Positions 1 through 11,130 of a stretch of 64,000 nucleotides of DNA are shown here, piece by piece. The DNA is taken from assembly GCA_907164885.2 (NCBI GenBank), contig OU015490.1, positions 206,813,981 to 206,877,980 of the forward strand. Direction: 5' to 3'. The DNA comes from Dolomedes plantarius (lineage: Eukaryota > Arthropoda > Arachnida > Araneae > Dolomedidae). The notes beneath the pieces are model-generated. The model saw only the letters and a list, made by a program, of their open reading frames with translations. It had not been told where the DNA came from and ran no database searches. Each line of letters opens with the position of its first letter. The first letter of the stretch is position 1. A program made the position numbers and the translations under genes.

Positions 1-486
1 AAGTAGTCGGAATCGAGACTCATCTCTACATGCTGCTCGTTTCCAGTCCTCTACACTCCAGTCTCTGTGCTCTCTTGCCCAGGCAAGACGTGCAGCCCGA
101 TGGCGAGTATACAGCAATGGTACTCTAGTAGGTCCACGGCTCCCGAAACCCATACGGTGAAGCGAGCGTTGCACAGTCCGTTTACTGACTGTACGACTGG
201 CACAATCATTAAACTGGGTGGTAATTTGAGCTAATGTTTGGCTTCGCTGGCTACGTGCAATACGCCTGAGCCGTCTCTCACCACGCACTATCAAGGCTAA
301 TTGTCCTTTGCAGTTTGCCCGATCGCTAGTTTTTTTTCCACCATCCATGAATTCTTGGTATACTCTTGACACTGTTGACCTTGAAAATCCTAGCTGTCTG
401 ACGATTTCGGAAATTGAATGGCCCATGCGTCGCGCACCTACGATTTGTCCGCGATCGAAGGCTTCTAAATCAGGCAGTTTACCCAT
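1..486 (-). CDS. Tc1-like transposase, N-terminal part (partial)
   Basis: The minus frame from the ATG at 486 to the window edge is open for 162 codons. It starts MGKLPDLEAFDRGQIVGAR, the usual opening of a bipartite helix-turn-helix Tc1 transposase. A second HTH follows (about residues 60-115, with TVQRSLHRMG), then HRAARLAWAREHRDW and the first catalytic region around DESRF near residue 155. The residues before DESRF read CR rather than the usual WS, so the catalytic motif may be altered. The protein would bind the TIRs and catalyse cut-and-paste transposition in the nucleus. The remaining two thirds of the catalytic domain are off the window, so activity cannot be judged. Confidence 0.8.
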   Translation of the reverse strand, partial: MGKLPDLEAFDRGQIVGARRMGHSISEIVRQLGFSRSTVSRVYQEFMDGGKKTSDRANCKGQLALIVRGERRLRRIARSQRSQTLAQITTQFNDCASRTVSKRTVQRSLHRMGFGSRGPTRVPLLYTRHRAARLAWAREHRDWSVEDWKRAACRDESRFRLL

Positions 487-633
487 ACTGGCAATTCCAA
501 AAACTAATTCAGAACAACCACAGTACGCGCTACATATGCAGTTACATCAGCGCCCTCACTTTCGCATACATGATGCGCAGCGCTACACAATTTGCATAGG
601 CTTTTCTATCCATAATTCAGTGGCACTTCAGTG
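1..633 (-). mobile_element. Tc1-like transposon, 5' part, cut by the window edge
   Basis: The minus strand carries a Tc1-like transposase preceded by a terminus. Reading inward from 633 the end is CACTGAAGTGCCACTGAA, and a TA dinucleotide lies immediately outside at 634-635, as expected for TA target duplication. The rest of the element, including the remaining DDE domain and the other TIR, lies left of base 1. Confidence 0.75.
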
Positions 634-639
634 TATTTA

Positions 640-2186
640 CAGCTATATAAATGCTGATAGTCCGACAAAAATGGCATTTTCAGCTAGCCTGGACTTTTCT
701 GCACCTTGAAACAGGATTCATTTTATAAATTCCGTCCACCAAAGAAATTTAGGAGCGTTTAAAACACTATACCAGATTTTTATCTCAATAATTTAAATTT
801 CAAAATATTTTAATTTGTTTAAAAAAACGAAAAATGTCACAAGATGTAGAATTTCTTTCTCTAGTACGGAGTGCAATTAAAAAAAAATGTTTTTCAGACC
901 CGGTCAGCAATCCTTGCACACAAATTCGCCATACGTTAACATTGAGGTGAGCGAATCCAATAGATTTAGTATACATCAGCCTTAAGTTGCTGTTTTTTGT
1001 ATTTCTTGAAAAATATTGAAACAAACTGCACTTATCAGTACAAAATAAATCGCATTAAAGAACCAACCATAACTGAACTATCCAGTCTTTCAAGATGTCA
1101 TTAATTATTTAAAAGAAGCGGCAAATACTCTACTCGAATTTTTACTCATATAATATTGAAAAAACTATTATATAATTCTGATTTTATCGAAACGAGAGTT
1201 TTCATTTCTGAAAAGTTCTGGAATTAATTGTGAATTATAAAAATTATATGCTAAATTCCTGATATAATAACAAATACTATTCAGTATAAGTAATGATATG
1301 AAAACAAACATATCAATTACTTGTTGATTATCAAAATAATTTCACTTTCGAACAACCTTATTTATACACATCTTAATTACCGGAAGGCAAATGAAATCTA
1401 AGAGAGTTGATTATATATAATATATTATAATAAATTCACAAACAGGGGAGAATATCGAGCAATTTATATACAATATGAAAAAAATTTTCTGTATATTGTT
1501 CTAAGATATATATGCATAATATTATTTATCCCTTATTATGAATATTTTCGTTTCCTTTCATTATAACTGTATGAGAAAAAAGAAAGCTAGACTTCCGACT
1601 AAGCTAATTTAAAAAATTATTATTCAACGATAGATTACTAAAAAGAGAGCTACATATATTATTCACAACAACAAAGCAGTTTTGATTATTTTATTTTTAT
1701 TACTAATAACTTATTAGAATAAGAAAGTCCCTTCATTTATTTCCATTCACTTTCTGTTACAACATATTCATCAACATATAACTTCTAACGAATTTTCTAG
1801 TGCATTCTTAAGTTGTAAATTAATTTCATTTTTGCCTTTTAAGTTGATTTTCCAATAAATTTTCCTTTTAAAGGTATTCAATTGATTATTTGGAGTGGTA
1901 AAGTTATTCTTAATTTATTTGCCGAATATAATATTTATGTAAAATGTTTAATCCTTATGCATTAATGTTGTAATGTTTTTTTTTCAAATATGACACGTAT
2001 ATGCATTTAATTGGTAAAATCAATTTTTAAAAAAAATTGAGGGGTCGTGGAGAGTTTGCAGTAAATTTATATAACATTGAATTATTTACTTAAAACATAT
2101 GCTTTAAATATTTTATGATTACGTACCATAATAATTTTATTTATTGTTTTATATATTTAAAATATATAACATTATTTGTTAAATAT
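640..2186. other. AT-rich intergenic DNA, nothing recognised
   Basis: Very AT-rich with no protein-like frame. Around 2040-2060 a GGGGTCGTGGAGAGTTTGCA stretch resembles the end of hAT elements and may be a detached terminus related to the relic that follows. Confidence 0.5.
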
Positions 2187-2780
2187 GTTGTCACACAGTT
2201 TTTGAAGGTAATACTTACATACTTTCCATTCGCTTCTACTTATTTATGTGAGACAGGGTTTTCAAAACGAATTTCAATAAAAACTAAACAATAATGAATT
2301 GTTATAGTTGTATCACAGTCTTTGAAGGCTATACTTACATACTTTTCATTCGCTTATATCTGTCTGTGTGAGATTGTGTTTTCATAATGAGTTGTAGTAA
2401 AAACCAAACAATGATGAATTGCTGTACGTTGTCACACAGTCTTTGAAGGCTATACCTATATACTTTCCATCTGCTTCTCCCTATCTGTGTCAGACTGCGT
2501 TTTTAAAATGTGTTTCAATAAAAACCAAACAATGATGAATTGTTATACGTTGTCACACATACTTTGAAGGCAATACTTACATACTTTGCAGTCACTTCTA
2601 CCTATCTGTGTGAGACTGGGATTTCAAAATGTGTTGCAATAAAAACCAAACAATGAGGAATTGCTGTATGTTGTCACACAATATTTGAAGGCTATACTTA
2701 CATACTTTTCATTCATTTCTACCTATCTATGAGAGACTGAGTTTTCAAAATGAATTGCAATAAAAACCACACAATCATGT
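2187..2780 (+). repeat. Five-unit 120-bp tandem array built from a hAT transposase segment
   Basis: Units begin at about 2187, 2307, 2428, 2549 and 2670 with GTTGTCACACAGTCTTTGAA-like sequence, and the period is 120-121 bp. Each unit contains a recognisable coding fragment on the plus strand. Unit 1 reads FPFASTYLCETGFSKR then IKTKQ and stop, and the other units are mutated versions of it. This is the conserved C-terminal dimerisation motif of hAT transposases of the ZBED5/GTF2IRD2 kind. Stops after IKTKQ show the array is not translated through. The last unit runs on into further hAT sequence, so it is the original site and the other four are duplications. Confidence 0.8.
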
Positions 2781-2884
2781 TGACTCAATCCGGAAAGACA
2801 TGAGAGTGGCACTCTCAAATATTTCACAAAATATTGAAGAAATATTATCTGAGGTTCAGGCTTACCATCTGATATTTTTTCACT
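2670..2884 (+). pseudogene. hAT transposase C-terminus relic (ZBED5-like)
   Basis: After the fifth tandem unit the plus strand continues with LNPE and, after a one-base frame change, DMRVALSNISQNIEEI. The DMRVALSNI string is the familiar tail of hAT transposases that follows the TYLCE-GFS-IKTKYR region. Stops interrupt both the TYLCE and IKT segments. This is a dead fragment: no upstream RNase H-like catalytic part or BED finger was found. A GGGTCGCGG...GTTTGCGCACCA stretch at about 3268-3298 resembles the matching hAT terminus. Confidence 0.7.
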
Positions 2885-3254
2885 ATCTTAGTTTTATATA
2901 AATAAATATAGTTTATAGTTTTCAATGTCGTAATATGAAGCCTTTAATTTTGAAATCCTGCTCTTTTTTTTAATTTTCGTTAATTTTTACCGATATGAAA
3001 CACGGATGTATATTAATTTTGAACTATGAATTTTAGCCACATGATATTTGGCAAAAAACAAGTGTAGAAGGTAAGCAAGACATTTTCATTGTTATTATGC
3101 AAAGAAAATATATTCACAAAATCCACAGTTAATTGATTTTTCCAATAGTTTGGCAAAATTGGCTTATTTCTTTTATTTATTTATTAAAACTTCTGATTTT
3201 TTTCAAAACTTAATTGTTACTACTAAAATATTTTCAATGGGGGTTGAGTGACTT

Positions 3255-3300
3255 TTAAAGAAAAAAATGGGTCGCGGTTGAAAATAGTTTGCGCACCATC
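3255..3300 (+). other. hAT-like right terminus
   Basis: The stretch GGGTCGCGGTTGAAAATAG followed by GTTTGCGCACCA resembles the common hAT end (revcomp TGGTGC..AAACT...CGCGACCC). It lies about 370 bp past the hAT C-terminus relic in the expected orientation. No 8-bp target duplication could be identified. Confidence 0.45.
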
Positions 3301-3428
3301 AAGAGAAAATATCATTTCTTTATCTCTTTAACATACTAAAGAAAATCAATAATAGGCATAAACTAAAACAGGGTGAAAGAAATGTGCATTTCTTGTTTGT
3401 CTGTTCTTGTTGTATAATCGACAGGGAT

Positions 3429-3430
<2 letters not shown>

Positions 3431-3471
<41 letters not shown>
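3431..3471. repeat. (AT)n microsatellite
   Basis: An uninterrupted AT run of about 40 bp. Confidence 0.95.
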
Positions 3472-3478
<7 letters not shown>

Positions 3479-3534
3479 CTGAATAATGTCTTTGACCTTT
3501 TTAAAAAGTCTTTTGTTTTGTACTAATTTACTTA
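3472..3534 (+). repeat. Dispersed repeat copy, also found at 9938-9997
   Basis: AATATTTCCTGAATAATGTC and the following ~45 bp recur almost unchanged at 9938-9997. In both places the block directly follows a TA tract. Here no transposon precedes it, whereas at 9938 it abuts the right end of a Tc1-like element. Confidence 0.8.
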
Positions 3535-4886
3535 TCCTTCTTAATCATTATGTGTTTTTCTCTTCTTTTAATGTTTCATAAAATAGCTTACATTAGCAAA
3601 GTTGTAGCAGGATGAAAGCGTGTTTTTGTAAAGTTATTTTTACTCGTAATTTCGGGATTAAATGATAGATGCTTGTACAAAGTATAAGGGAATTATTATG
3701 GTCGAACATAATTCAGCATGGGTATTAACGTTATTGCACCATATAATATATAGCCTTTTATTTATGTTCTGTCCATAGAAAGAGACTGAAATTTTTTCTA
3801 TAACAGATGTAGATGGAAGCTTCTTCAGTCTGAGATGACAGAAAACTATGAAATATTTGAATAAATGAACAAATCCTGAGACGTTCATCTGCCTACAATT
3901 TATACTAGTTATAATAAGGTTTGTTAATTGACGACTTCAAAAACCTGTGGAGAGGAAAATACTGTGACAAGGAGAAAACCCAACAAGGATGGCAGAGTAA
4001 AATGATTGTTTAGTTTGGAATCAGCGCGAACGTGTTTTTTTCAGATTTCTGTTAAGAGGTATTTGTGAGTAATAGAGCTTTAGGATAATTGAAAATCGGT
4101 AATTTCAAAAATCTAACGTCACTGGCTTCACGGTTAAAGCATTAAATTTTGAATGTTATATATGGACATTCCTAATCCGTGAAAAATCATTTACCATTTT
4201 AGTGATTTTTGAAGAAAACTGTTACCCATATAAATAATGTCTCAGCTGATTAGAAATTAATGAAACGCAGAGGGAATTCAAATTGCTGTCAACTTCCTTT
4301 TTATCATTGGCTTATAAATCCCTCAAGCGTTTCACCATTTATATCCACACATGGGTCACAATGTCAAGGGATCACTCCTACGCCTGTCTTTGGGACATTC
4401 CGTCTTTAACTTATGTGGGTGTCGTTTTCACAGAACATTTACTATTTAATTTTATTTGTTTCTTGCGACTGGTTAACTTTCCCCTTACGTTTTTCGTATA
4501 GTTCACTCATTGTCTCATTATTCATTGGCCTCTGATTAAAGCTTTATAATTAGTCGATTCCTTTCTTTTTGATTGGCCCGTGAAACCAGCCTCAGGATCC
4601 ATCATTTTATGTACCCCCCTTTTTTCAACTCATTGCTTGCTAAATTTTTATTGGTCCATATGACTTCGTCCGCTACTGTTGTAGCCCTGCTACATGTTAC
4701 TGTTTAAAAAATTCATTTATGATATTTTTTTCGGAATTAAATGCATTTTCGATATTTCTTTTCTTCCTGTTTTTTTTATGTTAAATTGTTTAACGAAAAT
4801 TTTTTGTTCCGACTGGCGGCTATGGGTAACGACACTAGTCAACTTTAAGTGTGTAAAAGGTTTACCAAAGTAGTGAGAGTTTGCAG
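3535..4886. other. Intergenic, nothing recognised
   Basis: AT-rich with scattered short open frames and no recognisable family. Some less AT-rich patches (4340-4400, 4570-4620) show no coding signature. Confidence 0.4.
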
Positions 4887-5061
4887 TCTGATATTTTTCT
4901 TCATCGAGAATGTGACGCTTGCCGGCTTCATCCGTTACACGCGATACGAGCTGATGAATGATCATCCAGAGTTTCATGCTACAGTGCAAGCTGCATCAGA
5001 TAAATTCCGAGGTCTCAAGTATATCGAGCAATATACATTGATTGAAACCAGTTGCCATTAA
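4887..5061 (+). other. Candidate host-gene exon, weak DH-domain-like peptide
   Basis: This stretch is clearly less AT-rich than its surroundings. It follows a plausible splice acceptor (TTTGCAG at 4880-4886). The plus frame reads IENVTLAGFIRYTRYELMND and then HPEFHATVQ and KYIEQ before a stop. This vaguely resembles the last helices of a RhoGEF DH domain (..RYxLLL...HPDY...A...YINE), but the usual KPVQR core is missing. Possible donors are weak (AA|GTATAT at about 5018). It may be an exon, an old pseudogene or chance. An overlapping minus-strand frame (4717-4989) is also open, so strand is not certain. Confidence 0.2.
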
Positions 5062-6229
5062 CGCACTTCGATCGGATAGACATGTTGTAATATTTGAAGT
5101 TTTACCCGATAGTTGACATAGAAAAAAAATGTAAAAATTAAAGGATTACAGTTTCAATTTTATTGTCTATTTTAATACACAAAAGTGTTTCAGGTGAGAA
5201 GTTTACATTTTTCAACTGAACTAAGCCAACCAATATTATTTTCCTTGAACTCTCAACACGTTTTGTTTGTCCTTTCTTAACTCTCTTTCCTCTGTTCTTT
5301 TATTTTTGATCACTGAAGTGCTATGTGTGTACTGGTTGAAGTGTCTAAAACTGAGGACTTTGCTCATGTATTACAGTTCCTCCAATATTTCCTGTAGTGC
5401 CCTGTATTCATAGAATTCCATAGCTGACCAACTCGATTTTACCTTTCTTTACATCGTACCCATTTTACTACTTTCAAAACTTTGTTTTCCAAATATCTCA
5501 ATACATCAAAGTTTATTGTTAGAGAATTTTTTCACAGAAAATCTAATTAACCATCCAATAAAGTTGTATATAAACTTACGTTTTATTACGCTTTCAACGA
5601 AAATTCCATTATTCATTTTGGAAAATTACAAAGAGAAGTACATATAAAAATATTAAGTATTGTGCGTCAGTGATCGTTAACAACGTTTGTGGTCATGGTT
5701 TAAAAAAAATCTAATTACCGAAAAAAAGGTCTGATGTACTATGAGAGCTACTTTAATCCTGCACCACTCACTTGAAGAGCATTTGAAAATAAATGCGTCT
5801 CTCCATTAGAAAAGAAAAGAAAAGGAACGAAGTACATAGGAACGTAAAGAATAAACCGTTGCTATGTATTCCCAATTAAATATAAGCTATTTTATGATCA
5901 TCAGTGGGTTAGTAATTAATATTGACAATCCATTTATTTTATCTTTTTCCATGTTGATTCGATTCAATTTCATTCATTTTTTATTTATTGTTAGAAATTT
6001 AAGAAAAATATTTTTTATCATGCAGCACATTTTTTATTTATGTGTTAGATAAATTAATCATTTTTAACGTGTTTGAAACATTGTTAATATAAACAAAAAT
6101 AGTTTTATTAGAACAAAATCAAACATTTTTTATTCTTTTAATTATGCAAACATATCAGTAACTATCAAGCAAAAATTTCATGTTGTATTAATTGTTGTTG
6201 ATATATATGCCCCCTGGCTGGAACATACA
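5062..6229. other. Intergenic, nothing recognised
   Basis: AT-rich sequence without recognised coding, RNA or mobile-element signals. Confidence 0.4.
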
Positions 6230-7395
6230 GACCAGGTCCATATATGTTTGTTGACAGATAGGTGCAAATCAATCAATTTCGAACACCATAAAATAAATTT
6301 AGGAGCTGATGGATTTTTTATTTTTTATTTTTTATTTTTACTATCTAAAAATTTTGAAAGATTTCATATTCATGCTTTGTACAATAAATACCTCTAATGA
6401 TATGAGTCAGCAGAAATCGTATTGATACAAATTATTCCTATGCTATTTAATTATGGATTATTTATTATTCATGAACGATACAAATAGCTGTTTGAAGTTT
6501 TATTGTAATGGTGTGGTATCTCGATACAAATTAACATTTTTTTCCAAAACACACAATTGATAATTTTCGTTTACATTATTACTATTCTAAATTAAATAAA
6601 AATTTAAAATTTTATTACAGACTTTCTTGTTAATTTACTATTGATGGTGTCTTAGCATATGCGTATCATGCATTTGAAAATAATATAGTAGTAGATTGTC
6701 GTATAAATTAGTAATAAATTGTCATATCATGCACTGGAAAAACAAGTATGATATAAACGCTTAAAATTAATTTTATAATATCGTTTACAAATGATTTCAA
6801 TTTAATATCATTTTCCATGAGATGTAATTGTACGGCTTAAGAGAAAGCCGGATGTGAACACCATAATATAAATTTTGGTGCTGATGTATATTTTCAAATC
6901 GATGAATTTTTAAGAAGTTTTCTCGTGTATTCTATATAATAAATTGGCATATCATGCACTGGAAAAGCAACTATAATATACACGTTTAGTATTAATTATG
7001 CAATATCGTTTACAGTTGATTTCAATTTCATATCATTTTCCATGAAACGTAATTGAATGACTCAATACAAAGAGGGATGTGAACACCTTAATATAAAATT
7101 TGGAGCTGGTTTATATTTTGCAATCGAGTAATATTTAAGAAGTTTTCTCACGTATTCTATAAAATAAATTGTTATATCATGCACTGGAAAACAAATATGA
7201 TACACACTTTTAATATTAATTTTGTAATATCGTTTACATTTGATTTCAATTTCATATTATTTTCTATGAGAGGCAATTGAATGACTTAATACAAAGCGGG
7301 ATGTGAACAACATAATATAAATTGTGGAGCTGATGTATATTTTGCAGTCTAGGAATTTGTAACAAGTTTTCTCATTTATTCTATATATAATATTA
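6230..7395 (+). repeat. Tandem array of ~217-227-bp units
   Basis: Three well-conserved units start with ATATCATGCACTGGAAAA at about 6723, 6950 and 7171. Each carries GGATGTGAACACCATAATAT, GAGCTGATGTATATTTT and a terminal TTTCTCGTGTATTCTATA. Degenerate partial units extend leftward: GAACACCATAAAATAAATTT occurs at about 6280 and GTATCATGCATTTGAAAAT at about 6663. The units are non-coding. Confidence 0.8.
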
Positions 7396-7589
7396 TAACT
7401 CAAATAACTAAACCCATGTGTCAGCATAATTATTATTGATACAGATGATTCTAATGCTTTTCCCTAAGTGACTACTAAATACTCTTGTATATTATCTGCA
7501 GAAACCGTGTTCCTTGGTTTCTCTTAAGATGATGAACAAAGCAGATCTTTCTTCGGGAGAAAGATTTGCGCGCTGTTTCTTCGTATATT

Positions 7590-7775
7590 TCAACAATGGT
7601 AATCAGATTAAGTTGGTAGACGCGTAATTACTTACCCACATGATCACGCAAATATTTTGCCGTAATGAACTAAATGAAACCCAGGAATATCTGCCGAATG
7701 CGATCAATAGGCACATCTGCGCCAGTAATTACTTGAAATTACGAAGTTCATTAGAGAAGTTTTGGGGAAAAATCA
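7590..7775 (+). repeat. Dispersed ~190-bp repeat, copy 1
   Basis: The motif order GTAATTACTTACC, GATCA, AATGAACTAAAT, AATAGGCAC, AGTAATTACT then GAAGTTC is shared with 20405-20600 and, more diverged, with 16530-16745. It is non-coding and its family is unknown. Confidence 0.6.
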
Positions 7776-8275
7776 GTGCATAGTTAAAAGGAGATGATTG
7801 AAATATTTGACTATAAGATTATACCATATATTAAATATAATTTTCGTTTGAATCCCAAATTATTAACGAATTGATTTATGTATTATTTATGAGCAATGAA
7901 CCGTAGAAAATTGCTATTTAATACTGTAATGCAGAGGGGTTTTAAGTTCATAAAAATATCCATTTGATTGTATACCACATATTTAAGGATTTTCTTTAAG
8001 AATAATGCCAGTTTTACTTAAATAAAAACGTAAAACTTTTATGACAACTTTGTTGTTAATTTACTGTTGGTAATGTCTCAGTATGTATTTAATATGATCT
8101 TTATAATCATGAAAATTACATAAAAAATGATAGTGATGATTGACAGAGAAATTAATAATTGAATGAAGAAAATAACTCCAATTAAAAAACATGGTATCAG
8201 TATTATTGAAGGAGTGTATTCCACAATAAACTCCATAAAAACTAAAGTGGTTCGGGGATTCAAAAAACAATTTAT
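7776..8275. other. Intergenic, nothing recognised
   Basis: AT-rich; no recognised feature apart from the adjoining microsatellite. Confidence 0.4.
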
Positions 8276-8278
8276 GCA

Positions 8279-8331
<53 letters not shown>

Positions 8332-8339
8332 TATATATA
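8276..8339. repeat. (TTA)n then (TA)n microsatellite
   Basis: About 13 ATT/TTA units pass into about 12 TA units. The TA run forms the left insertion flank of the Tc1-like element. Confidence 0.95.
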
Positions 8340-9929
8340 CTGCTCAAAACATTTAGGGGAGCACATGGTTTTAACGAAATTACGCAAATACTTACACCGA
8401 TAAGTAACATAAAATAAATCATCCATAATTTTAAGCCTAGCAGGAAACAGAGGAAGAAAACTTCATATGCAAATCAAAATTCATGACGTCAAAAAGCAGA
8501 AAAAGAACATAAGGGCGGAAATTGTGATGTTGTAGAACCGTCTGTTTCACTGCCTTAACTGTGAAATTCGATTGCTCAGTTATTCTTTTTGAGAAAAGGT
8601 GACTTGAAAATGTCTCAACAACGTGATTTACCGGAATCCATGGCATGTCGTATTATAGGCAGACTTGAATCCGGGCAAACACATCGTAGTGTCACGGACG
8701 CTGTTGGAGTCGCCAGAAGTGTCGTTGCAAGGTTGTGGAATCCATTCCAAGAAACAGGGAATGTTAGACGTCGACCAGGGAAAGGTCCGCCACGCGCCAC
8801 TACAGCAACTGATGACCGGTATATATTGTTAAGAGCTCGTCGAAACATAACAGACAATGCTAGTCAGCTGCAAAGACAGTTGCTCTTGGCAACAGGACGA
8901 AGGGTGTCCAGCCAAACAGTTCGTAATAGGCTTCATCAGGGAGATCTCTATGCACGTAGGCCAATGGTCTGCATTCCGTTGACCTCACGCCACCGTGCGG
9001 CCCGAAGAAGATTGGCTGCTGAACATCGAGATTGGGAGCAACATGATTGGAGCCAAGTGCTGTTTACAGACGAGTCCCTATTTAGTTTGGAGTGTGACAC
9101 CCGACGTGCTTTGGTATGGAGGGAAATGGACACTCGAAATAACCCCACATTCGTTCATGAAAGGACGAACACACTCGAACACACTCGGACACACACCACA
9201 TTCGTTCACAATACAGACGAGCTGGTTTTATGGTATGGGGTGGAATCAGCATAGGTGGACGTACGGACCTACATATCATTCGGAATGGTACTTTGGCGGC
9301 CCGAAGGTATGCAGATGAGATACTGAGACCTCATGTCCTACCTTACGCTGCAGCCATTGGAGATTCCTTTGTTTTCCAGCATGATAATGCCAGACCGCAA
9401 ACAGCTCGTCATGTGGAGAACATGCTTGAAGTTGAAATAATACTGCGTATGGAATGGCCAGAGTGCTCTCCTGACCTAAATCCAATCGAGCATGTTTGGG
9501 ACATGCTCGGACGACGCATTGCTGCGAGACCAAGGCCTCATTTTACTCTCCGAGACTTGGAGATTGCACTTCTTGAGGAGTGGAACACTATTCCCCAAAG
9601 TCTTGTCGATAACATCATCGCATCCATGGAAATAGGTGTGCAGCAGTCTTAGCTGTTCGAGGAGACCACATGCCATATTAAAAATCTTGCATCATTTCTA
9701 AACAATACTTTTTTTATCGTTTACGTGTAACCAAATTGTTACCCTATATCATCTTTTCGTGTTTTTTCCATATTTTCACAGAATTAAAGCTTAATTACAA
9801 TTTTTTTTACATCTTTTTTTCTGTATTGCGCATTGATACGCGTGTACTATCCATTTTCTGCCAATACGTGCCTGTCTCGCACGGTTTTCTTAACTTTCTT
9901 GCTTGCTCCCCTAATTTTTTTGAGCTGTG
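8340..9929 (+). mobile_element. Tc1-like transposon with both ends
   Basis: The left end reads CTGCTCAAAACATTTAGGGG. The reverse complement of the right end reads CACAGCTCAAAAAAATTAGG and continues GGAGCA, giving imperfect TIRs of about 28 bp. TA lies directly outside both ends (8338-8339, 9930-9931), and the left flank is a TA microsatellite. The element is 1590 bp, a normal Tc1 size, and encloses a nearly full-length but interrupted transposase. Confidence 0.88.
8610..9652 (+). pseudogene. Tc1-like transposase (DD34E), frameshifted
   Basis: The first frame runs from the ATG at 8610 (MSQQRDLPESMACRIIGRL) through HTH domains (about residues 10-110) and the first catalytic aspartate in LFTDESLFS. 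It ends at 9254. The second frame (9230-9652) carries VWGGISIGGRTDL, the second aspartate in FQHDNARPQTA and the third acidic residue in SPDLNPIEHVWD. I count 34 residues between the second and third acids, the Tc1 hallmark. The break lies in a local partial duplication: CCACATTCGTTCA occurs at 9145 and again at 9196, with CACACTCG/CACACTCGG filler and a net frame shift. All three catalytic residues survive, so this is a young relic inactivated mainly by this insertion. The protein would recognise the TIRs and move the element. Confidence 0.88.
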
Positions 9930-9937
9930 TATATATA

Positions 9938-9992
9938 TAATATTTCCTGAATAATGTCTTTGACCTTTTTAAAACGTCTTTAGTTTTCTACT

Positions 9993-9997
<5 letters not shown>
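9938..9997 (+). repeat. Dispersed repeat copy, pair of 3472-3534
   Basis: This block matches 3472-3534 nearly base for base (AATATTTCCTGAATAATGTC...). It starts just past the right end of the Tc1-like element and runs into a GA microsatellite. Confidence 0.8.

Positions 9998-10029
<32 letters not shown>
9998..10029. repeat. (GA)n microsatellite
   Basis: About 16 uninterrupted GA units. Confidence 0.95.
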
Positions 10030-10031
<2 letters not shown>

Positions 10032-11126
10032 GATCGGGGAGAGGTATCATCTGCAGATTTCACATACGTGAGTCTTTTAATAAACTTTAAAAAAATTGAA
10101 TTTTATTTTTGATTAGATATTTGTGTTGTTATTAATTTAAAGCTTAGTCTTTCTCCTCCAATTTGATAATAAATATATTACTTGTAGACTTCCTTTCTAA
10201 TTATATTTATTTTTTAATGCAAAACCTGTCCCTCATTTTCTACCACCGTTTCAATTAAATTTAACTTATCGAACTAATACTCTCCTGAGTTATGGTGATT
10301 ATAATATTTTGATATATTTTAGTACACTTATAAATTAATGTGTAACTTTCAATATTTATTAGACTGCATTGTTATTTAAGCAATGGGGGGTTTTGTGTTA
10401 CAGAACTAATGTTAAGTTACTGTTATAAAACAGTGCTGCATATAATTAACTTTGATTTAAAAATTAAAGTTTATACCATTGCGTAAAAGCTTTTGAAATT
10501 CTAAAGTATCAAAGTAATTTATGGTGGCAACTACTCTTTTTTTCTGGGTTGCTAAAAAGTTATTTAATCACACGTTCGATTTCCAACAATTTGATGCAAA
10601 ATTACTTCATTTGGTTAGCACAGACGTAATTATTTTCCTTTATTCGTAGAAATAGTTCTCGTAATGAACTGTACTATAAATTTAATTCGATCAATAAACA
10701 TTTATTCGTTAATTATTTGACGTGAAATGTTTATTAGGAAATTGTGCGTCCAAATTTACTGCATAGTTAGAGAAACTCAATGGACAAAACTTTTCTATAA
10801 ATTATATGAATGTTTCTGTAAGTGCCCTGCAATTGGTTAATGGTATGCTAAATTATTCTTATTCTTCTCAAGCAATGAAATTTTCGAGGAAAATTTTATA
10901 GCGTTATTTAATTATTCAGATCATGAAGGCATAACTATTAGTTATCGTTGTGTAACGATCTAGTTTGTAAAATTCATGTCCCTCATTTTGTTTTCTGATA
11001 TAGGATTTTTAATGTTGTAACATAAAGGAAAATGTAATTTATATTGTAAGGCATTGATGGATACATGAAATGTATTTGACGAATTTTCTATTTCAAATTA
11101 AGCATTTTAGACTGAATGCATTTTCT
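10030..11126. other. Intergenic, nothing recognised
   Basis: AT-rich; no coding or mobile-element signal seen. A faint echo of the dispersed 190-bp repeat (GTAATTATTTTCC...AATGAACTG) lies near 10627-10670. Confidence 0.4.
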
Positions 11127-11130
11127 TTAA

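Noticed and set aside
308..709. 133-codon plus-strand open frame
   Set aside because: It lies mostly opposite the minus-strand Tc1-like transposase and its leader; the protein has no recognisable features.
8163..8417. 84-codon frame rich in Leu and Ile-Tyr
   Set aside because: It is a translation of the TTA and TA microsatellite.
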